Of a stretch of 64,000 nt of DNA, positions 22,964-34,462 are shown piece after piece (the first letter of the stretch is position 1; every line of letters starts with the position of its first letter). This DNA comes from Cocos nucifera (lineage: Eukaryota; Streptophyta; Magnoliopsida; Arecales; Arecaceae), in assembly GCA_006176705.1 (NCBI GenBank), contig QRFJ01007069.1, positions 1-64,000 on the forward strand, written 5' to 3'. Made by a program: the position numbers and the translations under genes. The notes under the pieces are model-generated. The model was not told the origin of the DNA. It saw nothing but the letters and a program-made list of their open reading frames with translations, and did not search any database.

Positions 22964-24220
22964 TGTTGCTCAACTATGCAATCCAAGAGGGGGGGTGAAT
23001 TGGGTTTTAAATATTTTAAAGCTAATTTAAAGATATCAAGATTGAATGATGATATGCAAGACATGTGTGTGAAGGGATTTAGGTTAGAGAAAAAATATAA
23101 AAGATTAGAAAGCAAGAATTTAACAAACTAAGAAAAGAAAGATAGCAGGCACACTAAAAACAAGTAAGATTTATAGTAGTTCGGTGCTTCCCTTGTGCCT
23201 ACATCCACTCTCCAAGTTCTTACTTGAGAATTAAAATCTACTAAACATATTCAAACTGAATACACCATTGAAAACCTCCAACCCTAGCTATCCTAAGCTA
23301 GAATATTTATTTTTTGGGTATAAGCCAACCCAATACAATTCTATTAAAGATTAGGATCAACCTTTCCAAGTTTTGGAACCTCCCTAAAACTTGAATCAAA
23401 ATAGTAAAGCAGAGTAAAAGATTTAATGACAATCAAACACATGTTTAGCTTCCTTTGTGAGCAAATAAAACCATAAGAATGCTTTTCACAATAATGGACA
23501 AACCTTTTTTGATTTTCCTTAAGGTTGTTAGAGATTTGAAAGAGCTCTTGAGAGGTAGAAAAACTTGAAATGAAAGCTTCTTTGCTTGAAGATAACTTTT
23601 GCTTAGGACTGAAATTGAATCACACGAATTTCTTATGTTTTTTCCTATTTAAAATCTTTTAAATCATCAATAGGTGGAGGAGAGAATCTTGAGCAAGATT
23701 TATAGCCATTGGAGATATTAAAGAAATAATTAAAATCTACCAAAATAAGAAAAAAATAGCCATTGTAGAAAATTTTCCATTGTAGGGGTCAACTCATGGC
23801 ACAGGGGTTGACCTCGAGGTCGACTCATGGCACAGGGGTTAACCTCGAGGTTGACCTCTGAGATAAAATTTAGAAAAATAGTCATTCTATATTTTTAGCC
23901 TTCGGAACAGCAGAGGTCGACCCTGGGGTCAACCCTTGGCACAGAGATAGCGTGCCAAACAGTCCTTTTCAGTAGAGAATGATCTAGGGGTCGACCCTTT
24001 TGCTTCAAACTTGATTTTCTCCCAAAATAAGCATCCAAAAATCATGGGACTGCCTCCAAAAGATTAGAAATCTTCTATACTTGCTCTTGAAGCTCCCAGA
24101 TCAAAACTTGATAAGATTATAATTTTGCCCTTGAAATATAAAAAGTCATTTTCCAAGCCAAATTCATTAATAATCTCCTTAAATGCTTTGTAATCATCAA
24201 AATCAATTCTTGGAGCAACA
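22964..24220 (-). repeat. 5' LTR of the Tork-type element
   Basis: A 1257-bp LTR bounded by the perfect 8-bp inverted repeats TGTTGCTC (22964-22971) and GAGCAACA (24213-24220). A G-run (AAGAGGGGGGGTGAATTGGG) lies close to its primer-site end and a 31-bp tandem repeat at 23788-23849. Copia A integrase-side sequence resumes at 24221. Confidence 0.82.
23788..23849. repeat. 31-bp tandem repeat, two copies plus a partial third
   Basis: 23788-23818 and 23819-23849 share CTCATGGCACAGGGGTT and end ACCTCGAG. A partial third copy starts at 23850 (GTTGACCTC). A related GGTCAACCCTTGGCACAG motif recurs near 23927. It lies inside the Tork-type LTR. Confidence 0.8.
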
Positions 24221-25330
24221 GAGGTCGAGGAGGTAGTGTCTAGGTTGGCTCTAACTGATTGGGTTCCTCAGGTTCCTTAGCTCGTTACTCATCAAAGATC
24301 TTCTCCTCGAGCCTTATCTATCTCCCAATGCCACCATATAGAATAAACTATTTTTTAAGGAAGATGGAATGTCAACTCATAATCATATTATGGTCTTCTA
24401 GAAGATAGAAATAATATTCTAATGACTCTTTAGGATATCTTATAAATCGAGCAATAAAAGATCTAGATTCTAATTTGTCTACCTGTAATCTTTTGATATG
24501 AGTCGAACAATCCCAAATTTTGAGATGACTCAAACTTGATTTCTTGCCATGCTATATCTCATATGGTGTGATAGAAATGATTTTAGAGGGAACCCTATTC
24601 AGTAAATATATGGCGAACATAAGACTATGTCTCCAAAGAAACTCAAGAAGGTCCGTGAAACTCATCATGGATCGGACCATATCTAATAAGATTCAATTTT
24701 TTCATTCTAAAACCTTATTGAGTTGAGGCATTCCAGATAGAGTCTATTATGAAACTATGCCATTGTTCTTAAGATTATCTAAGAATTTGCGACTACGATA
24801 TTTGCCTTCTCAATATGATTGAAGAACCTTAATCGATTTTCTTGTTTGTTTCTCTACTTCAAGTTTGAATTTTTTGAATTTTTTAAAAGCTTCAGACTTA
24901 TGTCACATCAAATATACATATCCGTACCGAGATAGATCATCGATAAAGATGATGAAATAGACATAATTGCCTCTGATCGGCACATCAAATGGGCCACACA
25001 TATCTGTGTGTACCAGGACAAGTAGATCTATGGCCCTTTTCCTATGTCCTACAAAAAAGAGCTTGGTCATTTTGCCATGAAGGCATGATTTGTAAATTGG
25101 ATATGACTCGAAAGTCAACAGACTCAATAGCTTGGATTTTTCTAATTTGTTAACCCTGTCTTCAACTATATGACCTAGCTTAAGGTGCCAAAGATACTTA
25201 TCATTTAGACTATCCCTAGGTCGCTTTAATCCTATGGCATTCATATTTTACTCAATATTAAAAATAGAAATAAAAATATATAACTAATAGAGAATATTTA
25301 TAAGAAAATCACTTACAATTTTATTTCTTT
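24221..25330 (-). pseudogene. Copia A GAG-pre-integrase and integrase remnant
   Basis: The best open part is 25244-24903 (113 codons): KYLWHLKLGHI and NKLEKSKLLS of GAG-pre-integrase, the zinc-binding end, then KMTKLFFVG and the first catalytic Asp in HTDMCGP, ending at YVYLM with a stop. Further left, several stops and frameshifts interrupt the rest of the core and the C-terminal block up to the linker similar to 1370-1440 of A1. Confidence 0.8.
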
Positions 25331-25735
25331 CAAAAAGAATATTATAATGATCCTTAAGAAAATTAATTATATAGCCTTCTTGTGCTAAACATGAAACAAA
25401 AATCAAATTTTTGCTTGCTATAGGCACATAAAAATAGTTTCAAAGTACTAAATCTAATTCTGATAGTAGTTAAAGAGGGTAGGTTCCCATGGCTATAGTA
25501 GCAACTCTTGCTCCGTTCCCGATGCATAGGATCATCTCACCATTTCTTAGCCTCCTGCTATCCCCAAGACCCTGCATAGAAGTGCACAAGTGAGCGCTAG
25601 AGCTACAGTCAAGCACCCAACTAAATACAGAAGAAACTATTAGGTTAGATTCTATAATGAGCATACCTGTAGAAGGACCTGCCTCCTTCTTATTCTTCAA
25701 GCTGGCCAGGTATAGAGTGCAGTTCCACTTTCAGT
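25331..25735 (-). pseudogene. Copia A protease-region remnant
   Basis: The open frame 25700-25470 reads WVLDCSSSAHLCTSMQGL followed by RRLRNGEMILCIGNGARV. The aspartic protease triad D-S/T-G appears as D-C-S, so the third residue is not Gly. The segment continues leftward without an open frame to the GAG-pre-integrase part. On the right it joins a decayed zinc knuckle around 25735-25700. Confidence 0.75.
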
Positions 25736-26522
25736 GGACGTCAGTATTGTAATGAAAATATTTTTCCTTATTAGTGGCCTTCTTCTTCATCTCTGCCTTC
25801 TTCTTCTTCCCACCTTCCATCTTCTACTTCTTCGCGGTCTTCTTCTTCTTTCTAAAAGATTTTCTTTTCGAAGAAATCTTCTCGACAGCAAGCATTGAGC
25901 CCTTTGAACCTTTCTTAGAGAGCTCAGTAGTGACCAATACGTTCATAAGCTCTGCCAAGGTATTTTGTAGTTTATGCATATGGTAGTTCATGATGAACTG
26001 CCCATACGCATCAATCAAAGACTGCAGAATAATATCAATCTATAGGTTCTAATCTAACTTGACACCGAGCTTCTCAAGCTCTTCTAAGTTCTTGATCATC
26101 ATCAGATAATGATCTTGGACCAACTACTCATCATACATCTGAGCCTTAAAAAGTCTCTTAGTGACTTGATATTTGGCTGCACGACTCTGTTCACCAAACA
26201 ACACTTACAGGTGAGCCAATATTTGGTAGCTATTCTTTATATCTTCATGTTGGTGTTGGAGCTCATCAGACATTGAGCCCAACATGTAATACCTGGCTTT
26301 ATTATCTTCATCCATCCATTTTTTCAGAGGTGCTCTCTGTTCAACAAACAGATGGACTGGTAAAGTGGGAGGATCCTGTTCCAACACGTGAGTCAACTTC
26401 TTGGAATCTAAAACTATTTTGAAGTTTCGAAGCCAATCCTTGTAGTTGGATCCGGTTAGTCTATGGGTGTATAGGATATGGGCAAGTGGATTGGACATAG
26501 ACATTTTTCTGTAGAAAGTCAA
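25736..26522 (-). pseudogene. Copia A gag remnant
   Basis: Gag would form the particle that packages element RNA. The N-terminal piece (open 26522-26205) shows the UBN2/DUF4219-type features LTGSNYKDWLRNFKIVLDSK and DEDNKARYYMLGSMSDELQ. The C-terminal part carries a basic run (RKSFRKKKKTAKK, about 25862-25824). Stops lie between the pieces. The start near 26504 (MSMSNPLAHIL) or 26522 is arbitrary. Confidence 0.75.
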
Positions 26523-27560
26523 AGTTTCTAATTAGATTTTATAATTAGACTTAATTAATTTATTTAATAATTTTAGTTTTAAATAAATTAGACTTCCACT
26601 ATTTACTTAGATTCCCACACTTCCTTGGTAGAGATGTAAAAATTTTCATGATCAAAGATTTCTAGTAGGTGGTGGGGTCCCACCGACTTGCTCATCACCT
26701 TACCTAATAGTTATTGATGATGGATCAACTAATGAGTGGATAACTCTTGTCCAATAATTCTTTAATCATGGTGCACCCAAACCTGATCTCTAATTCATGA
26801 AGCTCACCATACCCAAAATATTGCTCCACTCCTTAGTTAAGTCAGACCCACCATTTGCATGAATTGAATTTCTGATTGGATCCCTCATCATATCCAAAAT
26901 ATTGAACCCAACCCATCCTCCAACCTGTAGCATCCAATGCCTAATAGACATGGTTGCATCTTCTCGGTGCAACCAAACCACTAGAATTAGTCGAGAATAA
27001 TTAACCTTGAGAAGGGCCCGCACATCTATAATGGTGGAAGATCTTAGACTTAATATTTTTTTTAGGAAGATTTAATTTATCTCTTTAAACTTGACTTGAC
27101 TTAGTCATAACAATTATGACTAACCAAGTGGCATGGGTTGGCTTGAATTATTAGCCACCTCAAATCAAAACTAGATCGACACAAATGGCTAGGTAAGTGA
27201 GATCGGTGGAAGGGATATGCCATTAACTCGATAAGAATGCATTCAGGTCAAGTAGCTCCCAATTAAAAATCAATCGATCTTATCTACTAGACTTACCTTA
27301 GATACCAAACTATTGAATCAGAACCAATCGGATTAGCCTACAATCCAAGCTCGAATTGCGAAGCCAAATCAGATCTTGACTTGATCGAGTCACATCTCAA
27401 TGTGATTCGACTTTGATCCAGACTAATCCTATTAGGCTAGTCAAATCTAAGCTTTCTTTAATCCCACCTAACCAACTCTTGATTCGGTTTGATTAACTGC
27501 TAGACCTAATTGAGCTACCCAAGTCCAAACCTAATTTTTTGAAGGTGTCTTGGATTTGAA
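26523..27560 (-). other. leader of Copia A (- strand)
   Basis: No coding signal in element sense. It contains a version of the conserved leader module (27187-27310: CTAGGTAAGTGAGATCGGTGG ... ACTTACCTTAGATACCAA) and short stretches resembling the leaders of the family B elements at 44058-45974 and 57568-59314. No primer-binding site is present before the inverted repeat. Confidence 0.55.
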
Positions 27561-27897
27561 AATTCATAATTTTTAGATCTAATTAATTTCATAATCTTAA
27601 TTTTTAATTAAGTTTGAATTCATGAACAAAACATGTACCATAATTTTAGGATTTGAAGATCTAGAATTTTATAGAAAATAACTTCTATTTTCTCATCAAG
27701 ACCCTCTCCTTCCATTTGATGGGATGTTCTTATGAAGGGATGCTGCGCATTCGTCCTTAATCAAAAAATAGAACTTATTTTCTACAAAACCCTAGATCTT
27801 GAAATTTTAGGATTTTGTTACATGTTTTGTTCATCAACCCAAACTTAATTAAGAATTAAGATTATGAAATTAATTAGATCTAAAAATTATGAAAATT
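27561..27897. repeat. large imperfect inverted repeat (hairpin)
   Basis: The left arm 27561-27694 and right arm 27761-27897 are reverse complements at most positions, separated by a 66-nt spacer. Shared blocks include TTAGATCTAATTAATTTCAT with its complement and ACAAAACATGTACC with GTTACATGTTTTGT. The left arm continues the Copia A leader. The right arm abuts an LTR-A fragment. It probably arose by inverted duplication during rearrangement. No terminal motif of a DNA transposon is obvious. Confidence 0.75.
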
Positions 27898-28091
27898 CAT
27901 ATCTTAAATTTTTAACTCTTGAAAATATGAATTATCATTCCATTAATTCAAAAGATGTATCACAAACACTTAAATACATAGTGTGATAGAAAATAATCCA
28001 TTTATTAATTTATAGTCAAAATTATAAAATTGCCCTTAAAAGTATATTACAAGTGTTTAGCCAATCTGGTTTCTAGAGCACACATCTAACA
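27898..28091 (-). repeat. LTR A fragment, first ~200 bp (- strand)
   Basis: Reverse complement of the first roughly 200 bp of LTR A. It ends CACACATCTAACA on the + strand, the true 5' end of the LTR. It abuts the hairpin on its left and another LTR-A copy on its right. Confidence 0.75.
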
Positions 28092-29392
28092 TTATCTTAT
28101 TCCCATCTAATAGAATAGGACAACACTTTTCTAACCTGGACAAGCTCCAGTTAGATCAGATCAAATGTATACAAGGTTCTAGGATGAGCCTATCTAATTT
28201 GACTCAGTCAAGATGAACCAAAATAATTACAGAAGGAGAATATTAGGCTCAATCATGTGCTAGCATGATTTTCTTGAACCTAATTGGATCTAATCCAAAT
28301 CAATTGAACTAGGTTAGCTCAATTGATGGCATTCAGACCCAAATCCTTGTTTGTGTGATTCAGTTAGGTTTAGTTCTATATGATAATGAGAAATGTCACA
28401 ATCTTTATCATCAACATCATCAAAACACCTTTCAATGGTTCAAAACTTTTCTAATTCATCCAATTAGAATGATCGATCATCAAGATCTTTCTAATTACTC
28501 TCAAAACCCATCAGTAATACCTAGCAGTATATGGTGGCAATCCATCAAAACCAAATGTGAACCTCTCTGTGCAGCTATCATGTGATTAGGTTCTTCTATT
28601 ATGAATCCTAATAGGATTAGGGTTAAGGTAAACTCGTCAAACCCAACATCCATCATATGAATGAATCATTCAATTCGAGTTTGATGTGAAATCTTAATAT
28701 AAAACTCTTTCCTGTTATATCATACTACCATGGCCATGGGCTTAAGGACTTGATCTCATGATCATCATAGGATGACTCCTCATCTACCAAGATTGATAGA
28801 TCTCATCTTGGTGCAATCTAGTTCCTACAATGAACATGCTATAAACAACATACCTTAGAATTCTGAATGGCTAGGAGACCGAGTTATGGTGTAGTCGAAC
28901 TATAACATATTCAAGGTGAACTACTGATGCACCTTAGGTTGAAGAACCAGATAAATAACTGCAGCATCGAGCTTAGTCATTGATGAGAAGGTAGACTCTC
29001 TTATGACTACTCGAGGTGGTCATGCTTAGTGCCCTCATTCTCAATGACTACTTGTACTCTCACTTTAATGTCTCTATACTATAGACTCAAGACTCATCTA
29101 TCTTAAGGAAGGGATCATACACTGACTTTTTGAATCGATCATCATCCTCATGATGATACTATGATTGGGAGCATTTTATGTGTTAATTATGAAAATTTAT
29201 GTCTTAAATTTTTAACTCTTGAAAATATGAATTGTCATGCCTATTAACTCAAAGGATGTATCATGGATACTTTACACATAATGTGATCGAACAAAATAAC
29301 TATTTATTAATTTTAAGTCAAAAGTATAAAAATGCCTCTAGAAAATATATTACAAGTATCAGTCAATTTGGCTTCTAGGATACTCATCTAAC
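28092..29392 (-). repeat. LTR A fragment, first ~1.3 kb (- strand)
   Basis: Matches LTR A from its 5' end (CATCTAACA at 29384-29392 on the + strand) inward for about 1.3 kb, breaking off at 28092. It is the 3' LTR of the Copia A remnant that continues to its right. It contains an antisense open frame of 76 codons (28355-28585, + strand) that is conserved in two other copies. Confidence 0.78.
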
Positions 29393-29495
29393 AAACTCCT
29401 ATTTTACCTAAAGCTAATTGGCTATAAATCTATATCCTATATTCTCAAGATAGGCTTTGATCTTCTACTGGCTCAATGGCTTCGTTAGTGGGTCT

Positions 29496-30422
29496 TCCGT
29501 TAGTACATCACCATGGCATCACCTAGCTCTGATACCAAATATTGAAAACCATGGTACCGTTCTGATACCATGTTGCAGAAATTTCTAATCTTTAGCATGG
29601 ACCTGAGGAGATCTTTCACATTATTTAAGGGCAGCAAACTATTGATCCACCAATTTAGATCTGTGATGGAGTGCCTCCCTCCTTGGACTTGAGGGAGGCA
29701 CTCCCTTAGGATGGCAACTCTAGAGAGAAGAGAGAAGAGAGATTGAGGAAGAAAAGATCTATATTCCAATCCATGTTCTTAAATCCTAATACATCCTATG
29801 TATTTAAACATAGATATTAGGCCCGACCAAAAACTCCTCTAGCTAACCTAATATATGAAAGCACTCATCAAATCCATATACACCTATGTCTTCCATGCTC
29901 TTATCCCTTGGATCTAAACTCGACCCATACATGTGTTAGCCACCTTAACATATTATTAGACCAGGCCTTAAACTCAAATAAAAACCCCATCCAGTTTTGT
30001 TCGCCACCATCAAGCCAGCTCTATCAGTAGTCAAGCTGGCTCGACTATATATCATCCAAATTCTGTCTTCTATCTGTCTGAGATAGGCAGCTCAACTACA
30101 CCCAATGTCAGCTCGATCTCAGTCCAAGTTAGCTCGACTGCATATCCAAGCTAGCCCACTTATGTGTCACTCCCTTATCTTGACTGATTCTTCTCTTAAC
30201 TTTGGTCCTTTGCTCCATCTTATGCTCCAGATCTCTGGAGCACCTACCAAGCCCCTAAAGGTCCTCACACTTGAACCTCAAGTCCGTGCAGGGCTACATG
30301 CTACCTTCACCCTAGGATAACTTTTGTCGTAATTCTAGGACCACACCCATCCTTGACTCCTAAAGCCAACAATCTGGCTTCTCCTATGGCCTCCCAAGAC
30401 TTGAGAGCACCATAAATCTTGA
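29496..30422 (-). mobile_element. solo LTR of family C
   Basis: A 927-bp copy of the family C LTR with no internal region. It splits the RNase H end of Copia A: GTGGGTCT on the left and CTGCCATATTATC on the right are contiguous in A1 (reverse complement of about 2788-2808). The flanks GGTCT (29491-29495) and TATCT (30423-30427) fit a decayed 5-bp target duplication. Solo LTRs arise by recombination between the two LTRs of one insertion. Confidence 0.72.
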
Positions 30423-31547
30423 TATCTGCCATATTATCTATGATGTCGACTCTCTTGATCTCGATGTAACGCTTCTAATGGTAATCACGGATAAGATAAT
30501 ATTGCCACTCGATATGCTTCAACTTTTGATGAGATCTTGGCTCCTTATTTAAGACTATGGTGCCATCATTATCGTAGTATAGAGGGACGACATCTGATGG
30601 CATCACTCGTAGCTCTGCGGTGAGCTTCTTATATCGGAATGCTTCTTTCACAACTTTTGACATAGTGATGTACTCAACTTTTATTATGGAGTCTGCGATT
30701 ACTGTCTACTTGGAACTCTTCTAGCTTACATCACCATCATTGCACACAAACAAACTACCAGATGTTGACTTTCGATCATCTATATTAGACACAAAGTCTG
30801 AATCTATATATCCTTGAATCTAGAGTCTCCACTTTCAAAGACCAAAAATATATCCTAAGTCCTTCTCAAGTACTTAAGGATACACTTCACAGAAGTCCAG
30901 TGCTCTTTGCTTGGATTGGACTGATATCTATTCGTGACACTCTTAACATGTGCAATATCAGTTCGTGTACACAACATGGCATACATGAGGCTTCCTATTG
31001 TTGAAGCATAAGGGATCTTGCTTATGCATTCAATCTCCTCAGGTGTGTTGGGGCACATCTTCTTGGAGAGATGAATGCCATTTCTTAAGGATACTAATTT
31101 TCTCTTGGAGTTTTTCATGCTGAACCTCTTTAGCACCTCCTCTATGTACAGCTTCTATGATAGACCCAGCATCCTATTCGGTCTATCTCTATAGATCTTT
31201 ATTCCCAATATAAATAATGCCTTTTCTAGGTCTTTCATAGAAAACTTTTTTGACAACCATATTTTGGTGGATGTCAAAATGGGAATATCATTCTCAATTA
31301 AGAGGATGTCATCCACGTATAATATAAGAAAGACAATAGCACTCCCACTGATCTTTTTGAATACATAGGGCTTCGCTTCATTTTTGATGAAACTAAATGA
31401 TTTGATCACATCATTAAAATGAGTTTTCTAGCTTCCAGATGCTTGCTTAAGTCTATATATGGATCTTTGCAGCTTGCAGACCTTGTGATCACTATCACTA
31501 GATGTGAAATGGAGTGGTTGTTCCATATAGATATCATTCTCAAGAAA
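30423..31547 (-). pseudogene. Copia A reverse transcriptase / RNase H remnant
   Basis: Open pieces are 31409-31155 (84 codons), 31136-30855 (93 codons) and 30663-30475 (62 codons). The RT active-site box YVDDILLI is intact at 31319-31308. SMKDLEKALFILGIKIYRDR and SKIPYASTIGSLMYAMLCTRTDIAH follow. The RNase H part ends with the PLYYDNDGTIVLNKEPRSHQKLKHI block. Stops and frame changes separate the pieces, so there is no product despite the preserved catalytic box. Confidence 0.82.
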
Positions 31548-33154
31548 TATCGAAAAATATATCCTAAAGCCAATCATCTAAGTAGTAGATGATTGAAATT
31601 AGTATATGAACTATCTAATAATAATAGTTATTTGGCTAGTTCATCATAAAAGTCCTATCTTTCTTAAATGAACTCCAAAATTATGATGAAATCTTTAGAA
31701 CCATAATCAATTGATAAAGAAGAATTTATTAGAATGGATCTTAAATTATTCATGATCAAATGATAAGTTATTGATAAGGATGATAACTTATCAAGTGTAG
31801 ATCATTGTATGCCATATGTATTGGTTATCCTTGTAACCTAGTGGTGTGAAGATAATGGTATGGCATTCAGATAAGATGTAGGAGTATAATTGCACTGAAC
31901 GTGACTAATGTAGCACCCTACTGTCAAGTGTAACTAGCTAAGGTCAATGGTTATATGTATCCCTCTGACCTAAGGTCACCACGGTGACTTGCAAGTAACT
32001 CACTATATTTTGGTGTCCGACTATCTATATTTCTAATATAGATTTGAAAAATTTTTGGGTATAGTCAAGTTCTTATAAAGTTGGTATGTGAGTCAAGATG
32101 GGATTGATCACTCCTGATTAGCTTCAGAAAGAGAATGACTCGTTGAGTTTCAATTTAGCAAAACTTAAGCTTAGGATAATCCTCGTGAGGAGTCCTAAAA
32201 TTTGCAAAATTTTGAGACACAATAGAGATGACTTGTATGAGTGTTGACCGCGTACTCAAAGTCATCTTGGGCATTATTGGTCATAGAGATGAATTATATG
32301 GTAACCATGAGCCAGGGTTCTAAGAATATTGCTTCACATACATTCAATCTATTCGGATGTCGGGAACCATTACTAGATGGTTATTTTGATTGGTATAGAA
32401 ATTGATTTCTATGTTATCAGCTTAGGTTCAAACCTATGGGATCATATAAATTAGAGGTTGTAATCAGATCAAATGGTTAATTGATGATTAAGAATCATTC
32501 TTTGGTCAAACTATCATTACGATTGTTGTTTGATCTAATGCAAGTATTGTAGGAGGATCGATTAGCAATTGGATTGCTAATTGGCTTAATTTGATTGAGC
32601 AATAGGGCTGAGATCAAGTATAATTTAATTAGATTCAATTAGAATTAGTTTAGACTTAATTAGATTAAGTTTAATTGATTTATTGGATAAGTCAATTACA
32701 AAAAAAAATTAATTTCTAGTTGGACAAGGATTTGAGCGCACCTAATTTTTAATTAAGTTAAGATTTAAATCAAATTTAAATATGATTTAAACCTAACTTA
32801 ATTTAGTTTTTAGTTGGACTAGGATCACCTATAATTAAGCTTGCACTAATCATATTTTAATTGAATTTAAAATTGATTTGACTTAGTCAATATATGAGAA
32901 TCCTTGTTAGACTAAGATTCCTTGTTTCTTCCATGCGCCATGGTCTCAAAACCCAACACCCACTTATTTTATTTCTATATTTCTTACAAGATTTTCCACA
33001 CCTAAGATTGATTTCCCACATCCCATATCCTAATAAATTTCGATACAAACTTTACTTGGTCTTATTTGGAAGTTAGTTTGAATGAGTCAAACTAAATAAG
33101 AGTTTTAATTTGTTAAAACTCTTCTCCTCTCTTTATGAAAATTAACCCATGCCA
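31548..33154 (+). repeat. LTR of Copia family B2, 5' portion
   Basis: Starts TATCGAAAAATATATCCTAA, aligning with the start of the family B LTRs at 34463 and 49916, but it is diverged enough to be a sub-family. It runs 1607 bp and is interrupted by the family B element at 33155, continuing at 61812-61981. It was inserted into the RT of a Copia A remnant (junction 31547/31548). No coding content. Confidence 0.7.
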
Positions 33155-34462
33155 TATAGGAACCAATCTAGGATTCTAGGGTTAGCTTTTGAAACATTTC
33201 CAAAATTATAGTGGAAGAGGTGAATTAATCACATTAAAACATAAAATCCTAGATATATGATCCTATTACATGATTAAGGCATACTATTAAATTAGAAAAT
33301 AAAATATCAAAAGAACTGCATATTAATCATATCAATAGCAGACTACTCTAGATCAGATCTAGATGTGTAATAGAAAGATTAGATCATCCTTACCTTTGAA
33401 TGTAGAGTTTCCTAACTCGTTGATTTGGATCTGAGATAGTTTCTGCAAGTCACACACATGTTTGGCCTCTATGAGTTGTCCACATGAGCCCTCGACTGTA
33501 GATCTGAAGTCCAATGCTCAAAAATTAGCACAGTATGCTAATACTGTGCTGATCCTTCCCCAACGATCAATCTTGATCTTCTTTCCTTCAAGCTTGGACC
33601 CTCCAATTTTCTAAAGTTGAGGAAAATGATTCATGACACTAAGACACCTCTCAAACACTCATGAAGATGGAGGAATAGGACTGGAAGAAAAAATCTAGAA
33701 GAAGATCCTCTTCTTCTTCTTTCTTCTCTCACCAAAGCATCTTGATTGGTGCCTTTACAAAAGTCCACACCCTAAGCTTCTCTCTCATATTTTTCATGGC
33801 CTAAATGACCTCTCTCAGATGTGTAATTCATAAAAAAATTAGATCAAAATTCATTTTATATAAGGTGATATAGAGGAATCCTTGACTAGGTCAAATACCT
33901 AGTCAAGGGTTATCCAAATAGGGCTAGACTTGGGGCACCCAAGAGTTGGGCGCCCCCACCCTCTCCTTTATTTTTTGCATGGACTACTAGGAAATGTCAT
34001 AGAAAAAGGCCTCTAAAAGTCATAAAAATTTGGGAGGAAAAATAGGGATGTGGGTGACACAAAATAGGAAGGAGTTTTGGTTTCTCAAAACTCTATCTCA
34101 TAGAGTTTAATTCAATTCAAACTCTTCTTTTGACTTGATCACAATATCTAATTACTATATTTGAGATAAAGAAAGCAAGGGTGCATGTGTGAACATCTGG
34201 AGAGAAATATTTTCATGAAAAAATCCAACAAAAATGGCATGGGAGGCCTTGGGGCTAAGGTGGCGCATGGAGATAGGAGTTCTAGTCTCACTTGGACTCC
34301 TAGTTTGACTTGAACCAACTTGATCTTTAGATCAAATTAAATTAGAATTTAATTAATTTAATTAGATTAGATTTTAGTCTAACTAATAATCTAATTAAAT
34401 TTTATTAAGTCAAATTTAATTCTGATTTAACTTTCTAATCAAATTAGAAATTGGGTTGATAC
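33155..34462 (-). repeat. 3' LTR of the - strand family B element, left segment
   Basis: Begins TATAGGAACCAATC, matching TGTAGGAATCGATC at 59315. It runs to 34462, where the + strand family B element is inserted. The intact sister LTR reads through the site at about 60623-60636. Confidence 0.85.

Larger units (their letters stand above)
17484..24220 (-). mobile_element. Tork-type Copia element (- strand), 3' LTR not found
   Basis: Reading leftward: 5' LTR (24220-22964), primer site, gag, zinc knuckles, protease, integrase, RT and RNase H, then non-coding DNA. The protein style (RHMTG protease block, VERKYKTLEEM integrase block, VDDIIFGSTN RT block, ADIFTKAL end) is that of plant Tork-like Copia. 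The 5' LTR ends in 8-bp inverted repeats TGTTGCTC/GAGCAACA. GAGGT (24221-24225) follows, inside Copia A sequence. No matching 3' LTR is seen left of the pol end, so the left side has been deleted or replaced where family C now abuts. Confidence 0.85.
24221..27560 (-). mobile_element. Copia family A element, gag-to-integrase part (- strand)
   Basis: Reading leftward: leader (27560-26523), gag, zinc knuckle, protease, GAG-pre-integrase and integrase, up to the linker before RT, where the Tork-type element interrupts it (24221). It matches the + strand element A1 from about 285 to 1440. Its RT half should lie left of the Tork-type element but is absent there. The 5' LTR is not in the expected place: an inverted repeat and LTR-A fragments are found instead. 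Confidence 0.8.
29393..31547 (-). mobile_element. Copia family A element, RT-to-3' end (- strand)
   Basis: Reading leftward from 31547: RT from just after the MDVKT block, RNase H, the end of pol and then the 3' LTR fragment. It is interrupted by a solo LTR of family C (29496-30422) and on its right by the family B2 LTR at 31548. It matches 1910-2892 of element A1. Confidence 0.82.

Noticed and set aside
25774..25986. + strand frame very rich in Phe (FFFISAFFFF) resembling a membrane protein
   Set aside because: It is the reverse complement of the Lys/Glu-rich gag C-terminus (AAG/GAA codons read as CTT/TTC). The sense frame belongs to Copia A gag.
27561..27897. Inverted repeat as a MITE or foldback DNA transposon
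   Set aside because: The arms are Copia A leader sequence, no target duplication flanks them, and the ends show no terminal signature of a known DNA-transposon superfamily.
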